The notes under the pieces: generated by a model | Databases searched by the model: none | Seen by the model: only the letters and a program-made list of their open reading frames with translations | What the model was told of the DNA's origin: nothing | Made by a program: the position numbers and the translations under genes | Shown: in pieces, positions 15,802 through 25,369 of the stretch | Layout: the number at the start of each line of letters is the position of its first letter | Position numbering within the stretch: position 1 is the first letter of the stretch | Origin: Pseudomonadota bacterium | Lineage (GTDB): Bacteria > Desulfobacterota > Desulfovibrionia > Desulfovibrionales > Desulfovibrionaceae | DNA length: 64,000 bases | Reading direction: 5' to 3' | Assembly: GCA_023433925.1 (NCBI GenBank) | Contig: JAEYTO010000007.1 | Location: 1-64,000 of the forward strand

Positions 15802-17106
15802 ATGCGTTGCTCGCAGGGCATGGAGGAGCAGTTTCAATTCGACCGCGAGGACGACGCGAGCTGCTGGTTTGAAAGCAGGGTTCAGAACAGAACTCTTGAG
15901 TCGTTGCTGCTGTTTTTGCGGAAAAAGGCAGGCTTCATCTGCCTGACCGCCGAGCCGGGCATGGGCAAGAGCGTGCTGGCTCGCGCCCTGGCGCAGGCCC
16001 ATGTGGCCGGAGGAGGTCGCGCCGTGCTGGCCGACGGCCGGAACCTGTGCTTCGGCCGGTTACTCGGCGATGTGCTGCGGGCCGCGGGGCTCACTCCCTC
16101 GACCGAGCCGCCCGGCGGGTCGGCCGCGGCTCTGCGCATGCTCTACGAGGCCGGGGAGCTGGGCAGCGACGTGGCCCTCGTGGTGGACGCGGCCCAGGCG
16201 CTCAAGGACAACACCCTCAAGGCGCTGGCCTACCTGGCCAACCCATGGCAGCCGGGCTGCAGCGCCGTGCAGCTCGTGCTCGTGGGCCGGCCAGAGCTCC
16301 TGGACAGACTGGACGGCCCGGACCTGGCGCCCTTGGGCAGGCTCTGCGGCAGCCGCGCCGAGCTGCGGCCCATGGATCGCAGGGAAGCCGAGGCTTACCT
16401 GCGCTGGAAGCACGGGAGCGCACCCGAGGGAGGCCAGGCCTTCACGGCCAGGGCGCGCCACAGGCTCGCGGACCTGTCGCGGGGCGTGCCGGGGCTCCTG
16501 GACATGCTCGCCGAGGCGGCCAAGGCCTCGGGCGAGGCCAGCGGGCGCTTCCCGGTCACGTGCGGCATGGTCAGGCAGGCCGTGGGCTGCCTTCCGGGCC
16601 ATGCGCCGTTCCCCCTGCCCGTGGGCAAGGCCGTGGCCCTGGCCGCGGCCTTGCTCCTGCTCGTTTCCGCCGGCGTCTGGTGGGCGCGCCAGGATCTGGT
16701 CTCGGGCCTGGAGCGTCTGGCCGGGGGGCTGCTGGGCCAGGCCTCGGCGGTCGTCGAGCGGCTGGAGGCTCCGTGGATCGCCGGAGCGCCCTCGCCTGTC
16801 TGGGCCGATGTGGAGACCCACGCCGCCGGGGCCATCCCGGGCATGGCCGTGGTGCGCGCCCCGGCCGTTCCCGGCGCCGGCTGCGAGCCGGGCAGGGCGT
16901 GCCGGCGGGTTATCGTGGCTCCGGGCGATACCCTGCTGGGCCTGTGCCGCAAAGTCTACGGCCGTGCGGACAAGATGTCCGTGCAAGCGGTCCTGACCGC
17001 CAATCCGGGCATAGCCAACCCGGACACCATCGAGGTGGGCCAGATCATCCATTTCCCTCCCGAATCCCGGGCCGTGGCCGGGGAGTCGGCCCGTACCGGG
17101 GTCTGA
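15802..17106 (+). CDS. ExeA-like AAA ATPase with C-terminal LysM domain
   Basis: This 434-residue protein begins with an AAA domain: Walker A TAEPGMGKSVL (about residue 50), Walker B-like DVALVVDAAQAL and LVLVGRPELLDRL, as in GspA/ExeA and polysaccharide-locus ATPases. A membrane span lies at about 280-300 (VALAAALLLLVSAGVWW). The periplasmic C-terminus ends in a LysM-like domain (about 370-425, VAPGDTLLGLCRKVYG) that could bind peptidoglycan. The ATG at 15802 has GGAGGG upstream; 15820 is an alternative. A second protein of the same plan lies at 23867 in the polysaccharide locus. Confidence 0.78.
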   Translation: MRCSQGMEEQFQFDREDDASCWFESRVQNRTLESLLLFLRKKAGFICLTAEPGMGKSVLARALAQAHVAGGGRAVLADGRNLCFGRLLGDVLRAAGLTPSTEPPGGSAAALRMLYEAGELGSDVALVVDAAQALKDNTLKALAYLANPWQPGCSAVQLVLVGRPELLDRLDGPDLAPLGRLCGSRAELRPMDRREAEAYLRWKHGSAPEGGQAFTARARHRLADLSRGVPGLLDMLAEAAKASGEASGRFPVTCGMVRQAVGCLPGHAPFPLPVGKAVALAAALLLLVSAGVWWARQDLVSGLERLAGGLLGQASAVVERLEAPWIAGAPSPVWADVETHAAGAIPGMAVVRAPAVPGAGCEPGRACRRVIVAPGDTLLGLCRKVYGRADKMSVQAVLTANPGIANPDTIEVGQIIHFPPESRAVAGESARTGV

Positions 17107-17548
17107 TGCCCCAGGGAGCGGAGTGCGGGGCATGCCCGCGCTCCGCGCATTCACGCGGCATTTTCCCGGCATTCACCACGCGAAGCTTCCGCCGGATTAT
17201 AGCCGTGCCTGCTTGTAAATAATCTCGAAGCTGCTTTAGTCATGTGTCGGCAGCATGTTGAAAACAGACCGCGGGCCAGGATGACCCGCCGGATGCGCGG
17301 CATTCGCGAGCGATGTTTGATCCAAGCTCAGGTCTTGCGGAGTTGAAAAGTCAGGACGGCGGTTTTCAACAGTCTGTTGGAAGCGGCTTTTCGCCACCCA
17401 AGGCCACATGGGGGCGGCGGAGGCCTTCAGTCTCGGCCATGGCCGGAGAGTCGTTCCGAAGGGCATGTGGAGCGTCCTGCGCCAAACCGGCATGTCCGGC
17501 GCAAGGGTGGCCCGCGCCATTTCGCAGGCGCTAGAGCGGGAGAGTGTT
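17107..17548. other. Intergenic region upstream of the NtrC-type regulator
   Basis: Nothing here is clearly coding. A widely spaced inverted repeat of GTTGAAAAC (about 17252) and GTTTTCAAC (about 17361) is visible. The regulator's frame stays open up to an ATG at 17408, so part of this stretch may be coding if that start is used. Confidence 0.35.
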
Positions 17549-18952
17549 TTGGGCAGAGTACTCACCATCGACGACGACGCGGTCTTCAGCCTCGCCCTGT
17601 CGGAGCTGATCCGTCGGGAAGGCCACGAGGTCGTCTGCGCGCATAGCCTGGCCCAGGGCATGGAGCAGGTGCGCATGACCGACTTCGACCTCATTTTCCT
17701 GGACGTGGGGCTCCCGGACGGCGACGGTCTGGACCTCCTGCCCAAGCTCAAGAATCTGGCCCATGGCCCGGAGGTCATCATCATCACCTCCTCGGGCTGC
17801 CCCGACGGCGCTGAGCTGGCCATAGAGAACGGAGCCTGGGACTACATCGAGAAGACGGACACGCCCCAGAGCCTTCGCCTGTCCTTTCTGCGCGCGCTGA
17901 GCTACCAGGAGCGCAAGCTCGCCTCGCTGCCCAGCCGCCGCGAGGGCATCATCGGCTCCAACCCCAAGATCCTCGAGTGCGTCAACACCATGGCCAAGGC
18001 CGCGCGCAGCGGGGCCAGCGTGCTCATCCAAGGCGAGACCGGCACTGGCAAGGAGCTGTTCGCCAGGGCCGTGCACGCCAACAGCCCGAAATCCGGCGGG
18101 CCTTTCGTGACCGTGGACTGCGCCTCCATCCAGGAGAGCATCATGGGCAGCGAGCTGTTCGGCCACCGCAAGGGGGCCTTCACGGGCGCGACCATGGACA
18201 AGACGGGGCTCGTGCAGCGAGCCAACGGCGGGACGCTCTTCCTGGACGAGGTGAGCGAGCTGGCCATGGACATGCAGAAGAGCTTCCTGCGCGTGCTGGA
18301 GACGCGCTCCTTCCGGCCCGTGGGCGAGGAACGCGAGCAGACCAGCGACTTCCGGCTGGTCTGCGCGTGCAACAAGGACCTCCACAAGCTCGTGGCCCAG
18401 GGGCGCTTCCGGGAGGACCTCTACTACCGCATCAAAGCCTCGCTCCTTGTCCTGCCGCCCTTGCGCGAGCGGCTGGACGACCTGCCCGAGCTCGTCAACT
18501 TCCTCGTGACGGGCGTCTGCCGCAAGAACAGCCTGCCTCGGAAGATCGTCTCGCCCGAGCTGCTGCGGCTCTTCTCGCGCCACTCCTGGCCGGGCAACAT
18601 CCGCGAGCTGGCCAACGTGGTCGAGGCCCTGGTGGCCTCGGCGCCCATGGAGGAGATACTCTTCCCGCCCCATCTGCCCAGGGACCTGCGCTTGCAGTTC
18701 GTGGCCTCGGGCAACGGCAACGGCAAGGGCAAGGTCAAGAAGCCGGAGCTGGCCGCCAAGTCCGCGGAGATCGCGCCGGGCGAGATCACCGCCTGGAGCG
18801 CCTACCGCAAGCGCGGCCTGGAGAACCTCGAGGAGCGCTATCTCTCGCGACTCATGAGCGCCTCGGGCGGGAACCTCAGGCAGGCCATGTTCATCTCGGG
18901 CCTGAGCCAAGCCCGGCTCTACAGCCTCCTGCGCAAGCACAACATACGCTGA
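17549..18952 (+). CDS. Sigma-54-dependent response regulator (NtrC family)
   Basis: The protein (467 residues from this start) has a receiver domain (VLTIDDDAV; phospho-Asp in IFLDVGLPDGDG), an AAA+ domain (Walker A GETGTGKEL; sigma-54 loop GAFTGA; Walker B LFLDEVSEL) and a C-terminal Fis-type helix-turn-helix (NLRQAMFISGLSQARLYSLL). I chose a TTG start at 17549, 4 bp after GGGAGAG, because the receiver begins there. ATG codons at 17408, 17465 and 17492 are alternatives with poorer sites. It lies just upstream of the polysaccharide locus, which has a -24/-12 promoter candidate, so it is the probable activator of that locus. Confidence 0.9.
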   Translation: MGRVLTIDDDAVFSLALSELIRREGHEVVCAHSLAQGMEQVRMTDFDLIFLDVGLPDGDGLDLLPKLKNLAHGPEVIIITSSGCPDGAELAIENGAWDYIEKTDTPQSLRLSFLRALSYQERKLASLPSRREGIIGSNPKILECVNTMAKAARSGASVLIQGETGTGKELFARAVHANSPKSGGPFVTVDCASIQESIMGSELFGHRKGAFTGATMDKTGLVQRANGGTLFLDEVSELAMDMQKSFLRVLETRSFRPVGEEREQTSDFRLVCACNKDLHKLVAQGRFREDLYYRIKASLLVLPPLRERLDDLPELVNFLVTGVCRKNSLPRKIVSPELLRLFSRHSWPGNIRELANVVEALVASAPMEEILFPPHLPRDLRLQFVASGNGNGKGKVKKPELAAKSAEIAPGEITAWSAYRKRGLENLEERYLSRLMSASGGNLRQAMFISGLSQARLYSLLRKHNIR

Positions 18953-19398
18953 TCCAGCCTCCGCCGCCTGCCCCGCCGCCACGCAGCCGCCAATCAATCC
19001 GCCATGCGTATCGCCAGGTTCATCAGCAAGGATGTCCAAGCCTTGCGCGGCGCTTTTGGCCGAACAGGTCAAAGTCTGTAGGACGATTCTCGTTTCTTGA
19101 GAAAGTGTTCTTGGCATTCGAGAAAGCCTCTTGTCGGCCTGGGAGCCTTTTCTAATTCATTAAGCCATATCAGATGGTTGCCTGCGGATACGGTTTGGCA
19201 AGGCCCTTGTAAAGAGACCTGCGAAGCGCGTCATGGGCGCGAGAAGATATGCGAGAGCGAACGAGGTTGATACGGGGGCGGGAAGGGCCTGTCCCGGCCA
19301 GGAGGGCGCGCTCCTCTTTGGGTCGGCGCCGCCTTGGAGAAATCGCCTTTCACGGGTTGGCTCGGCGCGACCCGGCGGATGAATAAGGGGAGGCGCGA
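18953..19398. other. Regulatory region upstream of the exopolysaccharide locus
   Basis: This 446-bp gap holds the sigma-54 promoter candidate (separate entry). Farther upstream, the near-palindrome TTTCTTGAGAAA (about 19093-19104) and a related TTCGAGAAAG could be enhancer sites for the adjacent NtrC-type regulator. Binding is inferred only. Confidence 0.4.
19196..19211 (+). promoter_or_regulatory. Sigma-54 promoter candidate for the exopolysaccharide operon
   Basis: TGGCAAGGCCCTTGTA matches TGGCACG-N4-TTGCA at nearly all positions, with GG and GT exactly 10 bases apart. The -12 element has GT instead of GC. It lies about 190 bp before the first gene of the operon and 245 bp after the NtrC-type activator gene. 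Confidence 0.6.
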
Positions 19399-20535
19399 GT
19401 GTTCGAGATAAGCCTTGTCGAGGGCTTGGAGGGAGTTGTCGGGCTTGCGCCCGAGTGGCGGGCTCTCGTGGAGGATTCCGTCACCGATGAGGTGTACGGG
19501 GCGCCCTGGATATTTTCCAGGCCCGAGTGGCACCTGGCCTGGCTGGAGGCCTACGGCTCGGCCTGCCGGCCCAGGCTGATCGCCGCGCGTGCCGAGGGCC
19601 GGCTCGTGGGCCTTCTGCCCATGGCCCTGACGCGCGGCCGCTATGTGGATTTTTTCAGCACCTACCTGGAGCCCATGACGGGCTACTTCGCGGACTATCA
19701 GACGCCCGTGTTGGCCAAAGGGTGCGAGGCCGCCCTTGAGCCCATGCTCGACACCGCCTTCCAGGGGGCCGAGGGACAGGTGCTCTTGTGGCGGAACCTG
19801 CCGCTCACGCATCCCGAGGCCAGGAGAATCCCGGACTATTTCGCGGCGCGCGGCTGGCCCGTGGTGACCGAGAAGAGCGTCTGCCCCTACCTGCGGCTGT
19901 CCGGCAGCTATGCAAAGGTCGAGAAGCGCTGGAAGAGCAATCTGCGCCAGGACGTGCGCAGGCGCAGGCGCAAGCTCGCCGGCAGCCTGTCCCTGGAGGT
20001 GATCGAGCGCGCCGAGGATGTCCCGGCCTGGCTGGAGGACCTCTTCGCCATGCACCAGCGCAAGTGGCTGTCCGAATCGCAGCCCAGCGAGTTCGCCAAC
20101 CAGACCCATCAGGACTACTACGGAATCTTGGCCAGGAATCTTTTCGGCAAGGGCCTGCACCTGTCCAGCCTGCTCCTGGACGGCAGGCGAGTGTCCCTCC
20201 ATTACGGATTCCTTTCCGAGGGCTGGTTCTATTTCTACAAGCCGGCCTACGACAAGGAGTTCGCCAGCATGTCGCCCACCAAGGTGCATGTGAGCATGCT
20301 CATGGAACTGGGCTGCGCGAGCGGCTGGCGGGGCTTCGATTTTCTCCAGGGCGACGAGCCGTACAAGCTCCAATGGGCGAGCGAGAGCATCCCCTGCGTC
20401 TCCCTGGTGGCGGGCATCGGCAAGGGCGGCTTCAAGTACTACTGGCACTCGCGCTGGCGCAGCCAGGCCAAGTCGGCCCTAGGCCCCACGGTCAAGACCA
20501 TCAGGCGCGCGACCCAGAGGCAGGTGGCCTTGTGA
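19399..20535 (+). CDS. GNAT/FemAB-like acetyltransferase of polysaccharide locus
   Basis: This 378-residue protein looks like the CelD/BcsL or FemAB-like acyltransferases found in polysaccharide clusters. It has an N-terminal acyltransferase half with WHLAWLEAYG and LVGLLPMAL, and a second half with KWKSN-type basic region, MHQRKWLSE and GFDFLQGDEPYKLQW. It probably modifies sugars on the repeat unit. A GTG start at 19399 follows AGGGGAGG. The stop overlaps the deacetylase start (GTGA), so this is the first gene of the operon. Confidence 0.82.
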   Translation: MFEISLVEGLEGVVGLAPEWRALVEDSVTDEVYGAPWIFSRPEWHLAWLEAYGSACRPRLIAARAEGRLVGLLPMALTRGRYVDFFSTYLEPMTGYFADYQTPVLAKGCEAALEPMLDTAFQGAEGQVLLWRNLPLTHPEARRIPDYFAARGWPVVTEKSVCPYLRLSGSYAKVEKRWKSNLRQDVRRRRRKLAGSLSLEVIERAEDVPAWLEDLFAMHQRKWLSESQPSEFANQTHQDYYGILARNLFGKGLHLSSLLLDGRRVSLHYGFLSEGWFYFYKPAYDKEFASMSPTKVHVSMLMELGCASGWRGFDFLQGDEPYKLQWASESIPCVSLVAGIGKGGFKYYWHSRWRSQAKSALGPTVKTIRRATQRQVAL

Positions 20536-21656
20536 GCGCGCCCAGGGAAGCCCTCAAGGCCACGCTATTGGCCGGGTTACGCATGGCCGCGCGCCTGAGC
20601 CCCCTGCCCGGCGGCCACGCCGTCCTGTGCTATCACCGCCTGACCCGCGACTGGCTGAATTGCGGGCTTGCGCCGCACATCTACGTGCACGCCGACCGCT
20701 TTCGCGAGCACCTGCGCATCCTGCGCCGGAACGCCGAGCTTATCGGGCTGGCCGAGCTGGATAAGCGGCTGGCCGCGCGCCGCGAAAGTCCTCCCGGGCG
20801 GGACGAGCCCGAAGGATTGGCCGTGTGCGTGACCTTCGACGACGGATACGCGGACAACCTGAGCCTGGCGCTGCCCATCCTCAAGGAGGAGGGAGTTCCG
20901 GCCGCCCTGTTCGTGAGCACGGGCTTCGTGGACGATCCCGCGGACGTGCCCTGGTGGGACGTGAACTTCAGGGCGGCCCGCGAGATCGCCCAGGGCGTGG
21001 TCCATCTGCGGGACAACGGACGCTCGCTGCGCTTCGACACGCGCACCATGGGCGGGCGTCGCGGGCTGCTCAAGGCCATGAACGACGCGACCTTGAGACG
21101 CTGCCGGGAGAACGGCGGCCTGGCCAGGCCCGTGGCCGAGGAGGTCTTCCCCGACATGGCCCGTGCGGAGCGCAACGACTTCTGCGCCTGGGACGACCTG
21201 CGCGCGGCGCTCGGGGACGGCCTGCTGACCATCGGCTCGCACACCGTGAGCCATCCGGTGCTCTCGGCCTGCGCCGACTGGGAAACCACGGAGCTTGCGG
21301 CCTCCCGGGAGCGCCTGGAGGCCGAACTCGGCGGGCGGGTGGCCTTCTTCGCCTACCCCTACGGAGGCCCCGCGCACATTCCGGCCGACCCGGCCGAAAG
21401 CTTCGCCAGCCAGGGCATCCGGCTGGCCATGACCATAACATCGGGGCTGAACCACGCATCGACGGACCGCTACGGGCTCAGGCGGATCTCGGTGGAAGGC
21501 GGAGACGATGCCGGCGGTCTGCTCGCAAGGATCAAGGCCGCGATGCTCCGCGACCGGGTGCGCGATCTGCTGCCGGGAGCCGTGGAGATGTTCGAGGAGG
21601 GAAGGGAAAGGACATGCGGAAACGGGGAGGAAGAGGCATGCGCACGGAGGCGATGA
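20532..21656 (+). CDS. Polysaccharide deacetylase (NodB-type, carbohydrate esterase 4)
   Basis: This 374-residue protein has the CE4 metal motif VTFDDGYADN (about residue 100) and a later SHTVSHPVLS segment carrying the His-x3-His ligands. FAYPYGGP is the usual third motif. Such enzymes remove N-acetyl groups from exopolysaccharide, for example in PEP-CTERM-type and Pel/PNAG-like systems. No signal peptide is evident, so it may act on lipid-linked intermediates inside the cell. The GTG start overlaps the previous stop. Confidence 0.88.
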   Translation: MSAPREALKATLLAGLRMAARLSPLPGGHAVLCYHRLTRDWLNCGLAPHIYVHADRFREHLRILRRNAELIGLAELDKRLAARRESPPGRDEPEGLAVCVTFDDGYADNLSLALPILKEEGVPAALFVSTGFVDDPADVPWWDVNFRAAREIAQGVVHLRDNGRSLRFDTRTMGGRRGLLKAMNDATLRRCRENGGLARPVAEEVFPDMARAERNDFCAWDDLRAALGDGLLTIGSHTVSHPVLSACADWETTELAASRERLEAELGGRVAFFAYPYGGPAHIPADPAESFASQGIRLAMTITSGLNHASTDRYGLRRISVEGGDDAGGLLARIKAAMLRDRVRDLLPGAVEMFEEGRERTCGNGEEEACARRR

Positions 21657-22246
21657 GGCTGGCGGTCATGATGATCGTGGCGGCGCTCCTGGCGGGGCTG
21701 GTGGCCTGCGCCCAGAAGCCGGCCGGTGTCGTGGTCGAGGATCAGGTGGAATGGACGAACGCCGATGCCGGGGATGCGCTGGAGCCCGGCGACGAGATCG
21801 AGGTCAGGTTCCCTTACTGGCCGGAGCTTGACGACACGCAGCAGATCCGCCGGGACGGGAAGATCTCCCTGCAGCTCGTGGAGAACGTGCAGGCCGCCGG
21901 CCTGACTCCCGAGGAGTTGAGCAGGAAGCTTGAGGATCTGTACCGGGACAAGCTCAAGGACCCGATCATCAAGGTCATCCTGCGCGAGCGCGGGGCCAGG
22001 CAGGTCATGGTCGGCGGAGAGGTCGTCCAGCCGGGGGCCATCGACCTGGCCGGCAAGATGACCGCCCTGGAGGCCATCATGGCCGCTGGCGGCTACAAGC
22101 GGCTCTCGGCCGACATCAGAAAGGTCGTGGTCTTCCGCCAGGAGGGCAGCAAGCGCATGGCCAGGGAGGTCGATCTCATGAACCCGGATGCGGCGCCGTT
22201 CTTCCTCAAACCAAACGACGTCATCTACGTCCCGCCCTCTCGCTAG
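21638..22246 (+). CDS. Polysaccharide export lipoprotein (Wza/GfcE-like)
   Basis: This 202-residue outer-membrane export protein has a lipoprotein signal ending in LLAGLVAC (Cys about residue 24). A poly-export domain (about 50-125, LEPGDEIEVRFPYWPEL) is followed by an SLBB-like domain (about 125-200, VMVGGEVVQPGAI). It forms the exit channel or periplasmic collar for the polymer. The ATG at 21638 follows GGAGG and overlaps the deacetylase end by 19 bp; an ATG at 21614 is possible. It is shorter than Wza, as in synthase-linked or XrtA-type loci. Confidence 0.88.
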   Translation: MRTEAMRLAVMMIVAALLAGLVACAQKPAGVVVEDQVEWTNADAGDALEPGDEIEVRFPYWPELDDTQQIRRDGKISLQLVENVQAAGLTPEELSRKLEDLYRDKLKDPIIKVILRERGARQVMVGGEVVQPGAIDLAGKMTALEAIMAAGGYKRLSADIRKVVVFRQEGSKRMAREVDLMNPDAAPFFLKPNDVIYVPPSR

Positions 22247-22274
22247 GCAGGATGCGGAGCAAGGGAGAAAAACC

Positions 22275-23876
22275 ATGCACCTGAAACAACCACCCCTCCA
22301 ACTCGGCTCGGCCCTGGCTTCCGAGACGGAACCCTCCGCGGGCAGCTCCCTGCGCGAGGTGCTGGCCGTCCTCTTCAGGCGCAGAAAGGCCGTGGTCGCC
22401 TTCTTCGTCACGGTGACCTTCTTCGTGGGCCTGTTCACCTACTTCATGCCCAAGACCTATCGCTCGGACACCAAGCTGCTGGTCAAGGTGGGCCGCGAGA
22501 GCGTGTCCGTGGACCCCACCGTGGTCGGGCCGACAATGCAGGTCACGCGCGACATGCAGAACGAGATCAACTCCGAGATCTCGCTGCTCACGAGCAAGGC
22601 CCTGGCCGAGAAGGCCGTGGACATCCTCGGGCCCGAGACCGTGCTCAAGGCGCCTCTGCGCGACCCCGGCTTCCTCGGGATTCGCCGAGGCTTCCACGCC
22701 GCCATCGCGAGCCTCGCCGAGGGCTTCGGCGGAGGCGGCGAGGCCAGCCCGGCCGCGCGGGCCGAGCTTCGGGAAGAGGCCGTGCTCAAGATCATGAAGA
22801 GCCTGGCCGTGGCGCCGGAGGACCTCTCCAACGTCATTTGGGTCGGCTACGAATCGAGCGATCCGGCCGCGGCGCAGGCCGTCCTGCGCACGGTCATCGA
22901 TCAGTATCAGCGCCAGCACGTGAACGTGTACAGCACCCAGGCCAAGCCCGAGTTCTTCCAGGCCCAGCTTGCGGACATCGAGAGGCGGCTGGCGACCAAG
23001 CAGCAGGATCTGGAGGACTTCAAGATGCGCCACCAGCTGGCCTCCATCCAGGACCAGACCCAGCTGCTCATCGAGAGCATCGAGAATCTGCAGAACGGCA
23101 TCAACGAAACGAACGCGAGCATCCTGGCCTCCGAGGCCAAGGTCGAGACCCAGGGCAAGGCCCTGGCGGGACGCTCCGAGACCATCGTGCTCAACCGCGT
23201 GGAAGGCCGGGCCAACACGGCGGCCGAGGCCATCAAGCGGGATCTCTTGCAGCTCAGGCTCAGGGAGATCGACCTCTCGGCGCGCTATTCCGACAACTAC
23301 AGGCCGCTCGTGCAGGTGCGCGAGCAGATCCGCGCGGCCGAGAGATCCCTGGTCGAGGAGCAGCGGGTCGGCGGCGAGATCACCACCGGCATCGACCCCA
23401 ACGTGCAGGCCCTGCGCCTGGCCCTGGAGACCGAACAGGCCGATCTGTCGGCCGCCAGGGCGCGCAAGGCCGCTCTGGCGAAGCAGCTCTCGGGCCTCCA
23501 GGAGCGCCTGGACTTCCTGGTGGGCAAGGCGCGTGAAGTGGACCGCATGGAGCGCGAGGTCGAGCTGCTCAAGCTGGACCACGCGAACTTCTACGAAACC
23601 ATGCGCCGGGCGGCCATCTCCAGCGCCCTGGACGAAAGCCTCGTGTCCAACGTGAGCGTCATCGAGCCGGCCACGCTGCCCATGCTGCCCCAGGGTCCGA
23701 GAACGCTGGTCAACCTCATCCTGGGTGCGTTCGTGGGCATTCTCGGCGGCGCGGGCCTGGCCTTCCTCCTCGAGTACCTGGACCAGACCATGCGCACGCC
23801 CGCGCAGGTGCGCGGCAGAATCGGCCTGCCCGTGCTGGCCTCGGTCTCCAAAGAGGACTTCGCCCAATGTACCTAG
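22275..23876 (+). CDS. Polysaccharide co-polymerase (Wzz/GumC family)
   Basis: This 533-residue inner-membrane protein has a first span at about residues 38-58 (VVAFFVTVTFFVGLFTYF) and a second near 480-500 (LVNLILGAFVGILGGAGLAF). Between them is a long periplasmic coiled-coil region. The proline-rich PATLPMLPQGP motif before the second span is typical. It controls chain length and couples export to the Wza-like protein. It lacks the fused kinase domain; the separate P-loop gene at 25366 probably supplies that part. Its end overlaps the ExeA-like gene by 10 bp. Confidence 0.9.
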   Translation: MHLKQPPLQLGSALASETEPSAGSSLREVLAVLFRRRKAVVAFFVTVTFFVGLFTYFMPKTYRSDTKLLVKVGRESVSVDPTVVGPTMQVTRDMQNEINSEISLLTSKALAEKAVDILGPETVLKAPLRDPGFLGIRRGFHAAIASLAEGFGGGGEASPAARAELREEAVLKIMKSLAVAPEDLSNVIWVGYESSDPAAAQAVLRTVIDQYQRQHVNVYSTQAKPEFFQAQLADIERRLATKQQDLEDFKMRHQLASIQDQTQLLIESIENLQNGINETNASILASEAKVETQGKALAGRSETIVLNRVEGRANTAAEAIKRDLLQLRLREIDLSARYSDNYRPLVQVREQIRAAERSLVEEQRVGGEITTGIDPNVQALRLALETEQADLSAARARKAALAKQLSGLQERLDFLVGKAREVDRMEREVELLKLDHANFYETMRRAAISSALDESLVSNVSVIEPATLPMLPQGPRTLVNLILGAFVGILGGAGLAFLLEYLDQTMRTPAQVRGRIGLPVLASVSKEDFAQCT

Positions 23877-25369
23877 AGTACTTCAAGTTCGACCGGGAGC
23901 CGTTCCACATCACTCCCGATCCCAAGTTCCTCTTTCTGAGCCCGAGCCACAAGGAGGCCTTGGCCTCGATCATCTACGGCATCGAGAACCGCAAGGGCTT
24001 CGTGTGCATCCTGGGCGAGGTGGGCCTGGGCAAGACGACCATCGTGCGCTCCTACCTGGAGCTGGCCGACCGTGACGAGATACGGCCCATCTATGTGTTC
24101 AACTCCAAGGTGACCTTCAAGGAGCTTCTGGAAACCATCTTCCAGGAATGGGGGCTGACGGCGCGGGGCGACAGCGTGCACGCCATGCTCCAGCAGCTCT
24201 ACCGGGAGCTCATCGGCGAGTACAACACGGGCCGCAACGTCGTGCTGCTCATCGACGAGGCCCAGAACGTGCCCCTGGACACCCTGGAGAGCCTGCGCAT
24301 GCTCTCCAACCTGGAGACCACCAAGCGCAAGCTCATCCAGGTCGTGCTCATCGGCCAGCCCGAGCTCAAGTCCAAGCTGGACCGGCCGGAGCTTCGGCAG
24401 CTCAAGCAGCGCATCGTGGTGCGCACGACGCTCTTCCCGCTCACCGACAAGGAGAGCCGCGAATACATCCGCCACAGGCTGGCGCACGCCTCCTCCAGGC
24501 CGGAGACGGTCTTCACCTCCGGCGCCGTGAGCAGGATCGTGCGCCACGCCCAGGGCATCCCGCGCATGATCAACATCATCGCCGACAACGCGCTCATCGC
24601 CGGCTACGGGCTGCAGCGCAGGCCCGTGACCAGGGACGTGGTGGATCAGGTCATCCGCGACTTCCATGGCCAGGCCGGGTCCGGGCAATCCTTCTGGCGG
24701 CCGGTGCTGGCGGCCCTGTGCCTCACCGGAGTCCTGCTCCTGCCCACCTGGAAGTACCGCGACGCGCTTTACGAGCGCTTCGTCGGATCCGCGCCCCAGG
24801 CTGGCCAGACCATGCCCGCGCGCATGGAGGGCGCGTCGTGGCGGGCGGTGCGCGACGAGCCGCTTCCCGTGTCCGCTCCCGAATCCGGGGCAGGCGCTGC
24901 CCAGGCCGAGCGGCCGGCCGCGAAGCAGCAGTCCGGAGGACGGGAGACGGCGGCCCTGGCCTCGCCCAAAGCCGCCGCCCCGGCGGACGCGCCCGCGCCG
25001 CTAGCCGAGAAGGCCGGAAAAGCCGCCGACGCCGGCACGCGGGAGTCGGCCGCCCAGGAGCGGCCGGAAGCCTCCGCGCCGGCCGGACAGGCGGAAGGGC
25101 CTCGCGCGACCGGCGAGGCTGCTTCGGCTCCAGGCTCCGCCGTGGGCCTGGCCGGCCCGGAGGGAACGCGGGTCGCGGCCAAGCCCGGAGACTTCCTGAG
25201 CAAACTGTGCATGGAGGCCTACGGAATCTGCACCGCGAGGGAGCTTGCGGCCGTCCTGGCCGCCAACCCCGCCATCATGGACCCCGACTACATCGATGTG
25301 GGGCAGGTCATCGTCATCCCGCCACTGGCGAAAATCGAAGACGGAAACGGAAGTGGAGTTGTGCCATGA
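23867..25369 (+). CDS. ExeA/XrtA-type AAA ATPase with C-terminal LysM domain
   Basis: This 500-residue protein starts MYLEYFKFDREPFHITPDPK, the hallmark of GspA/ExeA-type ATPases in secretion and polysaccharide loci. Walker A is LGEVGLGKTT (about residue 50) and Walker B is VVLLIDEAQN (about 125). A span lies at about 282-300 (PVLAALCLTGVLLLP). It is followed by a long Ala/Pro-rich periplasmic linker and a LysM-like domain (about 440-490, KPGDFLSKLCMEAYG). It probably anchors or energises the export complex at peptidoglycan. Same plan as the gene at 15802. Confidence 0.85.
   Translation: MYLEYFKFDREPFHITPDPKFLFLSPSHKEALASIIYGIENRKGFVCILGEVGLGKTTIVRSYLELADRDEIRPIYVFNSKVTFKELLETIFQEWGLTARGDSVHAMLQQLYRELIGEYNTGRNVVLLIDEAQNVPLDTLESLRMLSNLETTKRKLIQVVLIGQPELKSKLDRPELRQLKQRIVVRTTLFPLTDKESREYIRHRLAHASSRPETVFTSGAVSRIVRHAQGIPRMINIIADNALIAGYGLQRRPVTRDVVDQVIRDFHGQAGSGQSFWRPVLAALCLTGVLLLPTWKYRDALYERFVGSAPQAGQTMPARMEGASWRAVRDEPLPVSAPESGAGAAQAERPAAKQQSGGRETAALASPKAAAPADAPAPLAEKAGKAADAGTRESAAQERPEASAPAGQAEGPRATGEAASAPGSAVGLAGPEGTRVAAKPGDFLSKLCMEAYGICTARELAAVLAANPAIMDPDYIDVGQVIVIPPLAKIEDGNGSGVVP

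Noticed and set aside
19111..19130. Second sigma-54 promoter (TTGGCATTCGAGAAAGCC) upstream of the polysaccharide operon
   Set aside because: GG and GC are 11 bases apart, one more than the strict spacing; the site at 19196 fits better.
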